Positions 47,811 to 64,000 of a stretch of 64,000 nucleotides of DNA are shown here, piece after piece. Each line of letters starts with the position of its first letter. The stretch's first letter is position 1. The position numbers and the translations under genes are program-made. Source of the stretch: Micropterix aruncella. Taxonomy: Eukaryota > Arthropoda > Insecta > Lepidoptera > Micropterigidae. The notes under the pieces are model-generated. The model was given only the letters and a program-made list of their open reading frames with translations. It was not told the DNA's origin and made no database searches. Location of the stretch: NCBI GenBank assembly GCA_944548615.1, contig OX155957.1:3774795-3838794 (forward strand). The letters are read 5' to 3'.

Positions 47811-48660
47811 TTATTCGTCATAATCTATAATTATAATATTATCCAAAAAGGCAGCTGGCATAAGGTTAATATTTTCTTCGTGTCTAGCCCAAGAGAGATA
47901 ATATATCATGCTTGCGATATGCGCACAACAACCTACTGTTCGCCGCCCATGAATACACGAGCAATAGTATCCCTGCAATCCTTTGTGAGAGTGGCAATTG
48001 GTTGTGAGCGAAGGGTGGTTCTCATCAAGAAGTTTTCTCCGTGATTGAAAGTCGAGGATGTTGAAGTTACAGTATTTAATCAGAAGGTCTCTGGTCGTAA
48101 CGCCTTGATTGATGTTTCGCCGTTGTGTAGGTAGTGTGTCCGAAGTGTGTAGTCGAGGAGCGAGGCTTGACGATCGGTATCGCGGGTAATGCAGGTACTG
48201 CTTGATGATGAAGTGTAGTCGCGATAACTGTCCACTGAGGGAATGATGTGTAGCCGCGGTAACTGTCCACCAAGGGAATGATGAGGATGTGTAGCGCGAT
48301 AACTGCCCAACAGGAATGATATTGATCGATCGAAATGTGCTGCGTTTTATATCGTGTGCAGTGATGCAATAGTTGTGAGTGGGGTGAGAAATAAGTATGT
48401 TTATTTCGTATCGATCAGAAGAAATGACATTAGTCATCACTTGACTGTGCATAAAATGCCGAATTTAGTTGGAAAGCAATTGAAGCTAGCTCGTGTATAT
48501 TTGAGCGAATTTGCGGTTTCGATTATGTAGAAATTACTTTTTTGTTGTGGGTATGTTGGACCGAGGCTCCAACACCTTCATATCCATTTCGCGTGGGATC
48601 AATTAAAATATAAGATTACCTATAAGATTACCTGACTACCTTCTCCTCCCACCTCGGAAG
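47811..48660 (-). pseudogene. SWIM zinc-finger protein fragment split by a solo LTR
   Basis: Downstream of the LTR (47811-47983) the minus strand encodes YYCSCIHGRRTVGCCAHIAS, the SWIM-type CxCxnCxH zinc-finger signature, then a tail ending at a stop (47811-47813). Upstream of the LTR (48579-48620) the frame reads ILIDPTRNGYEG and joins in phase across the CCTT target duplication to GLQGYYC. SWIM domains with this 'GxRTVGCCAHIAS' form occur in many arthropod proteins of transposase-like or uncharacterised type and presumably bind nucleic acid or protein. The N-terminal remainder was not found. A continuous frame across the LTR (to 48452) is fortuitous. Confidence 0.65.
47984..48574 (-). mobile_element. 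Solo LTR, 591 bp, copy 3
   Basis: On the minus strand it starts TGTTGGAGCC and ends CTCACA, with CCTT on both sides (47980-47983 and 48575-48578). It is closely related to 12949-13546 but lacks ~18 bp near its 3' end (the GGAGTCTAGTG block). The TATAAAA box is retained. Inserted inside the SWIM-coding sequence. Confidence 0.85.
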
Positions 48661-56909
<8,249 letters not shown>

Positions 56910-57049
56910 CAAGAATATAGTGTAATTCGGCGGTTAAGTAACCCGACCAGGTTGCCACACGCCTAGGAAATGGAAATATTTTCCTGAAAGTGTGGAGCTC
57001 GCCAAGACGTGTGGCCGACGTGGCGGGTATCGGGCTAAATACCTCCAAT

Positions 57050-57195
57050 CATGATGAACAGTACAACCTTATGACATGAAGGAGACAGCTGGACCGGTCT
57101 GGATGAGGGAAACGGACAACCGATCCGGATGGAGAGTGATGGAGAGGCGTATGCCCAACGGTGGGCGAATGCGCGCTGATAAATAAGAAGAAGAA
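57050..57195 (+). mobile_element. RTE-type LINE (or derived SINE) 3' end
   Basis: The plus strand reads DGEAYAQRWANAR followed by a stop and an AAATAAGAAGAAGAAAGG tail. Lepidopteran RTE elements end with a closely similar 'GEAFAQQW...' peptide just before a simple tail. Only the terminal ~150 bp is present. Confidence 0.5.
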
Positions 57196-57722
57196 AGGTA
57201 TATTTCAAATTATTATTTTTTTTCAATTTTAAATATGAATTATAGTTTTTTTTGTAAGATATTAAGTTTTCGATAGCTGTCTTGTAGCAAGCTCACAACC
57301 CCAGATTAGCGTAAGTCATTATAGATTGACATATAACGTAGTATATCATGTAAAAAGAAAGAAGCTGGCTTGAGTAGTTAACCCATCGGGTCGCCTTTTA
57401 TCTTGTAACCTTTTTCTATTCCCTACGGACTCGCATAAACTGAAGTGTGTGTCGTAACGGATTCACTTTCCGGTCACAGCGCATTTACGCTATCGCAGCT
57501 GCATGTATATCACGCTGTGTATTGTCTGAGCAGCTCTTAACCCTTATTAAGTCAGCTCCATGCGCGACAATATATTCTATTTAAGCTCCGTATCTTGCCA
57601 ACGCACATATTTTAAACGGACTAGACATCTTTTTCGCGCACTTATGCTACGCTGAAATAAACAAAATTGACAGAGACTGCTAGGAGGTAATACTCCGCGA
57701 CACTTCGCATCCAAGCAGCATA
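57196..57722. other. No gene recognised
   Basis: Moderately AT-rich spacer up to the mariner TA target. Confidence 0.4.
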
Positions 57723-58437
57723 CAGGGAGTGTCCCAAAAGTAATAAAATACATTTTTTGTAAAAGATTTATGGACAATATCGGTACAAAGCGTTAATATT
57801 CTTCAAATTACTCTCCACGAGCATCTACACATATTTTTCATCGAATTTCCTATGTCTGGTACGCCCTCTCAAAGCCTTGCTGGGAACCTCCTTGATAGCT
57901 ATTGTCGCGGTCGCTTAGCGTCATTGCATCAATGCTGTCAAAAAGATATCCTGCGAGTATGGTCTGGGTCTTCGGGAACAAAAAAAAGTCGGCCGGAGCT
58001 AGATCGGGACTATAGGGCAGCGTTGCCACATTGTGCTTTGCAAGGAACTCAAGGACGCGCAGAGACGTGTGACTGGGTGTGTTGTCGTGATACACACTCA
58101 GGTAGCGGCAATGGTTTTCGAACGCTGATACTCATTTTTTACAATAATTCCAGAACAATTCGAGTAATTTGTGAGTTTCCGCAGCTTTTTTTCGAGTTTT
58201 GAACAAAATTTGATCGCCCAGCGTTGTTTGAAAGTATCCGCCATCGCACGTCGTGACGTGGACTTCAAACAAGGGTGCACTAAATGAGCTATTCTGTTTT
58301 ACTGATTTTCGCAGCAGACTGTCCGTTGGTGCGTTATGAAAATAACCCCCCTCCCCATCACCCAACCGGTTTGAATACGCTGCGATTAGTAACGGTGTAG
58401 CAAAAAAAATATTTTATAACCTTTGGGGCACACTTTG
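57723..58437 (-). mobile_element. Internally deleted mariner, 715 bp
   Basis: The ends are inverted repeats: CAGGGAGTGTCCCAAAAGTA at 57723, and its imperfect complement, read from the right end, CAAAGTGTGCCCCAAAGGTT. TA flanks both sides (57721-57722 and 58438-58439), the mariner target duplication. An intact mariner is ~1.3 kb, so about half is missing. Confidence 0.85.
57850..58290 (-). pseudogene. Mariner transposase remnant
   Basis: The minus strand keeps an N-terminal piece (QRWAIKFCSKLEK and, in another frame, AAETHKLLELFWNY; compare 'EqR..IKFc.kLGksa.ET...l') and a C-terminal piece with HDNTPSHTSLRVLEFL and YSPDLAPADFFLFPK. In mariners the latter holds the second Asp of the catalytic triad (HDNa.sH) and the third (SPDLaP.DY/F). 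The first catalytic Asp region is deleted and at least two frameshifts occur, so no active transposase is made. Confidence 0.85.
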
Positions 58438-58689
58438 TATAATTCTGTCGTGATTAACCCTCCCCGTTTGAACTAACCATTGTTGGTTAGACAATTACAC
58501 GTCCAAGATGGTCTCTAATCAATATTGGTTAGGGCGCTCCGCGCTGCGTAAAATGCGAATTATTACTCGAATTGCGATCCTATCCGCGTATAAAGTATGC
58601 GATATCGAATACGTTGAACGGGCGAACTCTAATCGACGACTGTTTGCCAATAAATTACTTACAATAATCAGTTTTGGCTAGTCTCCCGC
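58438..58689. other. Spacer between mariner and family P
   Basis: No feature is supported. The true left edge of family P is uncertain. Confidence 0.35.
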
Positions 58690-59850
58690 CGCGCGCCCGC
58701 CGCGACTCTCCGAGCCGCCGTGCGGCCGTTGTGCAACGCCCGAAGGGTCTGTGGTTTTGTGATTTTCGTGTTATTTTTGTGCTATTTCCTGCAAAACCGT
58801 AAGTAATTTGCATTCTAGGAAGGTTTCCGAAAAAAAAAATCTAATTTGGGACAGCTCATCTGCTTTTTTTCACGAATTATCGTGTAAAATAGTTCGACAT
58901 ACGAACGCGTTGCAAAAAATGTTCGTTTGTTTTTCGCGAATTATGACGAAGAAACGCGAATTATGACGTAATATTCGTTTAATTCGCTTATGAAACAGCT
59001 ATTATTTCATTTACATCGTATATAATCACAAAATTGGCTATATTTTGCTCAATTCAACTTGATTTCTAATTTGACATCGGACTTTTTTTTATCCCCCGCT
59101 CTTCGTTACCACATTTTGATTGGGTTTTTTTATTGTTTTTCTATGAAATGTGACTCTCTGGAGTATAATATTTAGTTACTAGACATATAATAAGCATATA
59201 ATAAGACATATTATTTGAAAATCCTTAACCATTTTTGTATTATCAAAGTTTCCGTCAAAGTTACCAAGTTTACAATGCTAACTCAAAAAAGTTTAGATTT
59301 TTCTGTAATATCAGACAAAGCTGAAAGTTTTGGTGTGTTTTCTAAGAAGAATGATATAGTGGAAAAGTTATTTTGAAAAAAATCTTATAAAAAACAACTT
59401 TTAAGTAATCAAAAAAATAAAATATTTTTTTTTTTACGAGAATACATCGATTTTTTCTTGGCTGAGTAACTAAATATTTTTGTATGCAAATAAGTAAAAC
59501 AAAATATAAGTTTTGGTAAAGTATTTAATAAAGAACATAACTGTATTTACAATTTTTGCATATTTTACGTATTTTGTGATAAAAACATCGAAATGAATTG
59601 AATAGGCGACTTTTTTTCAGTTCGCCAACTTTGTAATATTTATTCATTATTATCTTAATTGTTTTACGAGATAATGTTATAATGTTTTATATTTCAAATT
59701 TCAATGCGATCATTTTACAGTTATTATTTTTATGATCCGTATAGTGGTTTAAAAGTTATGGTCGTTTTTTTCAAGACCATCGACTTATCGCGCAAAACTG
59801 TCCGGTCAGAAGTGACAGCTAAATTTCACCCCGCAATAGGAGGGGTTAAA
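58690..59850 (+). repeat. Repeat family P, copy 2
   Basis: Inverted homologue of 9600-10790. It starts in a GC-rich CG-dense stretch (58690-58800), runs through CCGTAAGTAATTTGC at 58798-58812, then is AT-rich to AGGAGGGGTT at ~59848. The GTRAGTAATTT site is kept in both copies. Confidence 0.8.
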
Positions 59851-60134
59851 TATTGGAAAAACTCAACCTCCAATATCAATAATTGACAGCGCGTGTTCGC
59901 TTGCACTTACAATAAGCATCCTCCGCGTGTGGAGGAAAAGAAAATCATAATATTTTGAGAGGGAAAAAGCATAAAATGCTATTAGAGAAAAAGCATAATA
60001 TTTACGTTAGGACGAAATGGATAGAATAACTCTAGCAGACCGTCGATATTGGAGGTTTTCTAATGAAGCATATTGCATACATTTTGTATATTTTATTTAT
60101 TTACTAGCTCTGTTAAATCAATTTGTTAATATAA
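59851..60134. other. No gene recognised
   Basis: AT-rich. The AAAAGCATAA phrase recurs near 59968 and 59991. Confidence 0.4.
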
Positions 60135-60450
60135 ATAGGGTGCGTTTATTTGCCTTTTTTAGACGCTGCCTTTAGATATATAGTGCAAAACATTCCCCCG
60201 GAGTACGCGTCTTATTCCTGGTCACCCGCGACGCCTTACGCTGAACGCTGACCTTATTGGGCCAGCAGCCGCCGCCGCCGCTTGCTAGGTATTTCAGGGT
60301 GCTTGCACGCGTTATTAATTTCATGATATCTCTACAACTATACTAATTTAATCTTTATTAACCACCCTTGATAATGGATTAATTTATTTTGATAAGGATT
60401 CATATTTTATTGCTAATGTCTTCAACAAACATTGCCCACTTATTTTTATT
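60135..60450 (-). repeat. Repeat H, uninterrupted copy
   Basis: Aligns with 24910-25100 and 25770-25930, showing the sequence without the LINE insertion. Confidence 0.65.
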
Positions 60451-60479
60451 ATATTTTTTAGACATAAAAGCTATTGTAG

Positions 60480-61245
60480 TTACAATATAAAAGTTGGATA
60501 TATTGTGACTTTTTATAGATCTCTCTGAGGCCAATGTTTTTGTCATATACTGTTTTTATATATATCAAACCGTTTCGTCAGCGCACGACGATAAAGCAAC
60601 TCACCGGCTCATTTTCTCCGACTTGATTTACAGATATAAAATCGAAGACTATCGCTGTTGTTTGACATTATAAATAGGATAGAAAACGAATTTACCGCCT
60701 GAAGTTTCGGTGACGTTGCAGCCGCCGTTGTCCAGGGTAGACTGAATAGCTGTCAATCCGTTTTGCGGGTAGGCCGCATACCGCTTTCGCCACTGCGTAG
60801 GTTATAACGTTGGTGGGGGGCCGTGCTCAGAGCGCGGGATTTTTGAAAATCCGTCTGGCATACAACACTCATTGTATCCTGTTTTACATCCGAGCCCGGC
60901 CCCCCGCAACCGTTATAACCTACGGAGTGACGGAAGCGGTATGCTGCCTACCCGCAAAACAACGGATTGACAGCTCTTCAGTATACCCTGGACAACGGCG
61001 GCTGCAACGTCACCGAAACGTCGGGTGCTACAAATTTCACGCGGTAAATTCGTTTTCTATCCTATTTATAATTGATTTACAGATATTATGATTTCGTATT
61101 GAAAACCAATAATTATAGCCTATAGTAGTCATCGATAATGGAGCTTTCTATTAGTGAAACAATTTTGGATTGGATGAGTAGTTTCGGAGGTAAGCCCTTA
61201 CATACAAGCTTACAAAATTGCAAACATTACTTCTTTAACTTATAG
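60480..61245 (-). repeat. Helitron-like repeat carrying a foldback element
   Basis: The flanking parts match 4480-4520 and 4940-5215: AGATCTCT.TGAGGCCAATG, ATCAAACCG.TTCG.CAGCGC, TTTCGTATTGAAAACCAAT, GATGAGTAGTTTCGGAG. Read on the minus strand the right part resembles a Helitron 5' region, without a clean TC terminus. Confidence 0.6.
60638..61071. mobile_element. Foldback element, 434 bp
   Basis: Left arm 60668-60828 and right arm 60891-61071 are near-perfect reverse complements around a ~62-bp loop. The right arm has ~18 extra bp near GTCGGGTGCTACAAATTTC. TTGATTTACAGATAT is repeated exactly at 60623-60637 and 61072-61086, a 15-bp target duplication. The related locus at ~5011 is unoccupied. 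No protein is encoded. Confidence 0.88.
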
Positions 61246-61929
61246 ACATTACATTCAATGCACATAGTTTGCAAAAAGCGTAACATAAAACGTAATATCT
61301 ACACTTTAAAGAGGAATAAAATTTAACTTAAAAAGAATTAAATCAACAGCCAGTTCTGTCAAGCTTATAAGTGATGATCGGTCCCGTGTCGCCCAACTAA
61401 GTGAGTTTTTCAGGGCAATTATTGTTGTCATAAAAAAAGGCTAAATATCATACATGTTTAAATAAGCTCGCCTTTTTGTTAAAGCTAATAAAACGTTTAA
61501 TTATTATTATTATTATTAAATAACGAGAAACCAGTTACAAAAAGAAAATTAAAAAAACAAAAAAATAGCTTAAGTACACTTATTTTTTTTTGATGACAAT
61601 TATATCTGAAACGAAAAAAAGACTGAAACTAAATATTGAACAGAAAACACAAAAATATAAATATTATAATTGATGGACAATACACATATTCATATAATCA
61701 TGACACCAAAGATAATAAAAAAACGTAAACATTTCAGCCATAGAAAAAATATATAAATAATAATGATAGTCCCACAGAGGTTGTCAAATAGAGCTAGATA
61801 GTAGGTTGTTCTTGGTAGATTTCAGACCTTCCAGGCAAAAGCATCCACGAAACCAGTGTTTAATTTTCTGGCAAGGAAAGTATTGTGGACGCACTTATGT
61901 GTGTCTGTCTTTCTGTATTCCTCCACGAT
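61246..61929. other. AT-rich, no gene recognised
   Basis: Low-complexity A-rich stretches and a short ATT run near 61500-61518. Confidence 0.4.
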
Positions 61930-62400
61930 AGAGCCCAAACGCTTCGTCCGGTTGAAATTGGTTCACCGGGCGCGCAGTCATACTTTAATCTCGAAATATT
62001 GGCATTCGAGACTTGAAATTCGGTACATAGATTCGTCGTAGGGTCGAAACCTAACTATTAAGGAGGGGGATGCTGGGCTGAGGGTCAAGGGCTAGCGGGA
62101 GGGGGGGTTGTTGGGGGGGAGGGGGAGTAAAGAAGAAGGTAGGGAGAAGGGGGATGGGTGGTGGGTAGGTGGGCTAAGGAGGGAAGGATTGCCGGGATGG
62201 TGGGGGTGAGGGAAGGAGTTTGGGAAGGGAGGTGGGTTAGAGTGGGGTGTAGGGAGTGGGGGAGTTAGAGGGAGCAGGGAGAGGGCGACTAAGAGGTAGG
62301 GGGAGGAGGGGGCTAGGGAGAGGGGGTTTTGGGGAGATGGCGGGCTGAGGGGGGAAGGTTGGGCGGTAGGGGTGGTAGGCGGAGGGGGGTTAAGTGAGGT
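61930..62400 (-). repeat. G-rich strand-asymmetric repeat, copy 2
   Basis: The left part is the inverted counterpart of 43970-44050 (AATCTCGAAATATT, GACTTGAAATTCGGTACA). It is followed by ~340 bp of nearly pure G/A with scattered T (62060-62400), equal in type to the C-rich tract at 43795-43965. Many GGG-GGGGG runs could form G-quadruplexes. Confidence 0.75.
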
Positions 62401-63010
62401 GGGCAGTTATCTATGAAGAATGACCAAACCGTACTAGACAAGGAGGCAACAACTAGTGGTGATAGTAATAATAAATCGGTAGATATAGGCAACCGACCCA
62501 ATAAAAGAAAGAAGCTATCAAGCCCGGTGGTGACCACCTTGAAAGATGTACAAGCCCAGAGTCAGCTTACCAGGCTGAGATGTTATTTTTTTTATTTATT
62601 CAAATAAGCCAGTTGGTAGGAATCCCTACTCTTGGTATAGTCAAGTTGAGTAACTGGTATTATACCTTATGTGGTATAATATTTTTTTTAAATATCGACT
62701 ATTATTTTTTAAATGTAATACAATTAATATTTCAATTTAAAATAAAGATTTAAGATCTTTTTAAAATAATGGGAACTGCTTAAATACTGCAGATAGTCAA
62801 AATATAAAAACGAAGAGTCGGTTATAAAACAGTAAAATTAAGATTATAAAAAATATAAAATTAAATCAATAATAATGTCGCAATAGAAATGGTCAATATA
62901 ATTTTTTATATTATAATCCATCTTTGATAATCAATGCTTGTAATGTAAATAATCAAAGTTATAAAATTTAAAAAAAAAACTAAATTAAGAAAAGATTGTA
63001 ATATAAATAA
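62401..63010. other. AT-rich; probable LINE 3' untranslated region
   Basis: Lies downstream (minus strand) of the LINE frame at 63011. A 64-codon plus frame (62413-62607) with an NKRKKLSSP stretch is unassigned. Confidence 0.35.
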
Positions 63011-64000
63011 TTATGGAAGATTAGGAAAATCAATACTCTCAAAGTCCTTAACAAAATACATTGGGTTCTTAATAAGCATATCCTGGACCTTGCTCTTAAA
63101 TTGAACGTCTCCAAGACTCCTGACGCACAATGGAATCTTGTTATAGAATATATTGGACTGATACAGGAAACTATTTCTAACCTTACTTAGTCGCACTTTG
63201 CAAGGACGCAAGTCTTGTTTGTTTCGCGTGTTGTGCGAATGAACATCCGAATTTGTTGGAGTGGTGCTGATATTTTTTCGTGCGTACATAACACCCTGGT
63301 ATATATAAGCGGCATACATTGTCATGATACCAGATTCAACGAAATATGGCCTGCAAGATGTTAGCGATGATATGGTAAATAAATTGCGAATCGCTCTTTT
63401 TTGAAGTCTAAAGATTCCTACCGAATTTGCCGCCATTCCCCAAAACATGAGACCATAACTTAGTAAGGAATGGAAATATGCAAAGTATACAGACTTTGCG
63501 GCTTCTAAGCCGCACAACATTTAATTTTTTTTAATAGCAAACGTGGCACTACCTAATTTTCCGCTCAATTCATCCAAATGAGTTGACCATTGGAGTTTAC
63601 TGTCTAAATGGATACCTAAAAATTTTATATGGTCAACATTTGCAATGTCATTTTCACCATAGCGGATGCTAATGACGTTATCTCGGGAAGGCCGAAGTGA
63701 GAAATGAATTGAATTTGATTTAGAGGCATTAAGGGATAGTCGGTTTACGTGGAACCAAGTATCCAGCTTTTTCACCGTGGCATCAATTCGCTTGATTAAA
63801 GTATCTAAGTTTGCATCACCGAAAATTAGAGAAGTATCATCTGCATAAAGGGTAATTTCGTCATTATCTGAAAAGGCAGAAGAGACTGGCTTTTCAGAAG
63901 TGCAAACATAAAGAAAAGAGAATAACACTGCAATCAGAATATAAAATCTCGAAAAATAAATTAAAGAAAGCTTTAGCTGCTGCTAAAGCGCAAACTTGGG
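63011..64000 (-). pseudogene. LINE reverse transcriptase, one internal stop, runs off the window
   Basis: A single minus-strand frame runs from the window edge to 63011 and is interrupted only by TAA at 63521-63523. Motifs: EITLYADDTSLIF (RT motif C with the two catalytic Asp, ~63845), LNASKSNSIHFS (motif D), KFLGIHLDSKLQW (motif E), then YFAYFHSLLSYGLMFWG, RLQKRAIRNLF and a final FKSKVQDMLI. This is the C-terminal third of a Jockey-superfamily LINE ORF2 and a distinct, related family to 8335-9149. The segment before YADD looks altered (no GSVLGPLLF), so more damage may lie there. Upstream RT and endonuclease, if present, are beyond the right edge. Confidence 0.85.

Noticed and set aside
47811..48452. 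213-codon minus frame read as one protein
   Set aside because: It runs from inside a solo LTR into the SWIM-coding flank. Only the part below 47984 is gene sequence.
59704..59886. 60-codon plus frame in family P
   Set aside because: Not preserved in the 9600-10790 copy.

Overview
This window looks like gene-poor, repeat-dense DNA from an insect, most likely a moth or butterfly. The basis is AT-rich sequence, Helitron ends of the kind I know from Lepidoptera (5' TC, 3' CTAG, insertion between A and T), and an RTE-type 3' end, tRNA-like SINEs and mariner and Ty3/gypsy-like debris. I found no CRISPR array, operon or bacterial gene. No conserved multi-exon host gene is recognisable. One unassigned reading frame (31110-31586) is the only plausible host coding segment. 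The lineage call rests on remembered repeat features, not on a database search.

Layout. 1-6.6 kb holds old interspersed repeats, a ~690-bp module present twice around a 200-N gap in a (TA)n tract, and a complete non-autonomous Helitron (5950-6614). 7.8-12.3 kb holds a GC-rich terminal-inverted-repeat element, a LINE 3' half, and one copy of a ~1.2-kb repeat ('family P') whose other copy lies inverted at 58.7-59.8 kb. 12.9-20.5 kb holds a solo LTR, LINE remnants and a ~120-bp minisatellite split by a LINE. 21.5-30.3 kb carries several copies of a GC-rich unclassified repeat ('family G'), an I/R1-type LINE tail, a SINE, and a LINE fragment nested in another repeat. 31-35 kb has the unassigned reading frame, a second SINE, a second solo LTR and half of a foldback element.

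36109-42452 is a nearly full-length autonomous-type Helitron. Its Rep/helicase gene is broken by at least two frameshifts, one small deletion and one stop. It sits inside a LINE reverse-transcriptase fragment, and the uninterrupted paralogous site is present at ~25.3 kb. 43.8-48.7 kb contains a C-rich repeat, a short minisatellite, a degenerate conserved-protein pseudogene, and a SWIM zinc-finger gene fragment split by a third solo LTR.

49741-55908 is a satellite array of ten complete 586/590-bp monomers plus one partial. It ends in an inverted partial monomer and is flanked on both sides by long (TA)n tracts. Beyond it are an RTE-type LINE end, an internally deleted mariner, family P, a Helitron-like repeat holding a 434-bp foldback element, a 340-bp G-rich strand-asymmetric repeat, and a LINE reverse transcriptase running off the right edge.

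The genes do not form a pathway. The story is nested transposition, and four insertions can be read against empty sites or intact flanks. The most novel-looking items are the ~590-bp satellite with its inverted terminus, family P with a conserved splice-donor-like site, and family G. None amounts to a clear new biological system.
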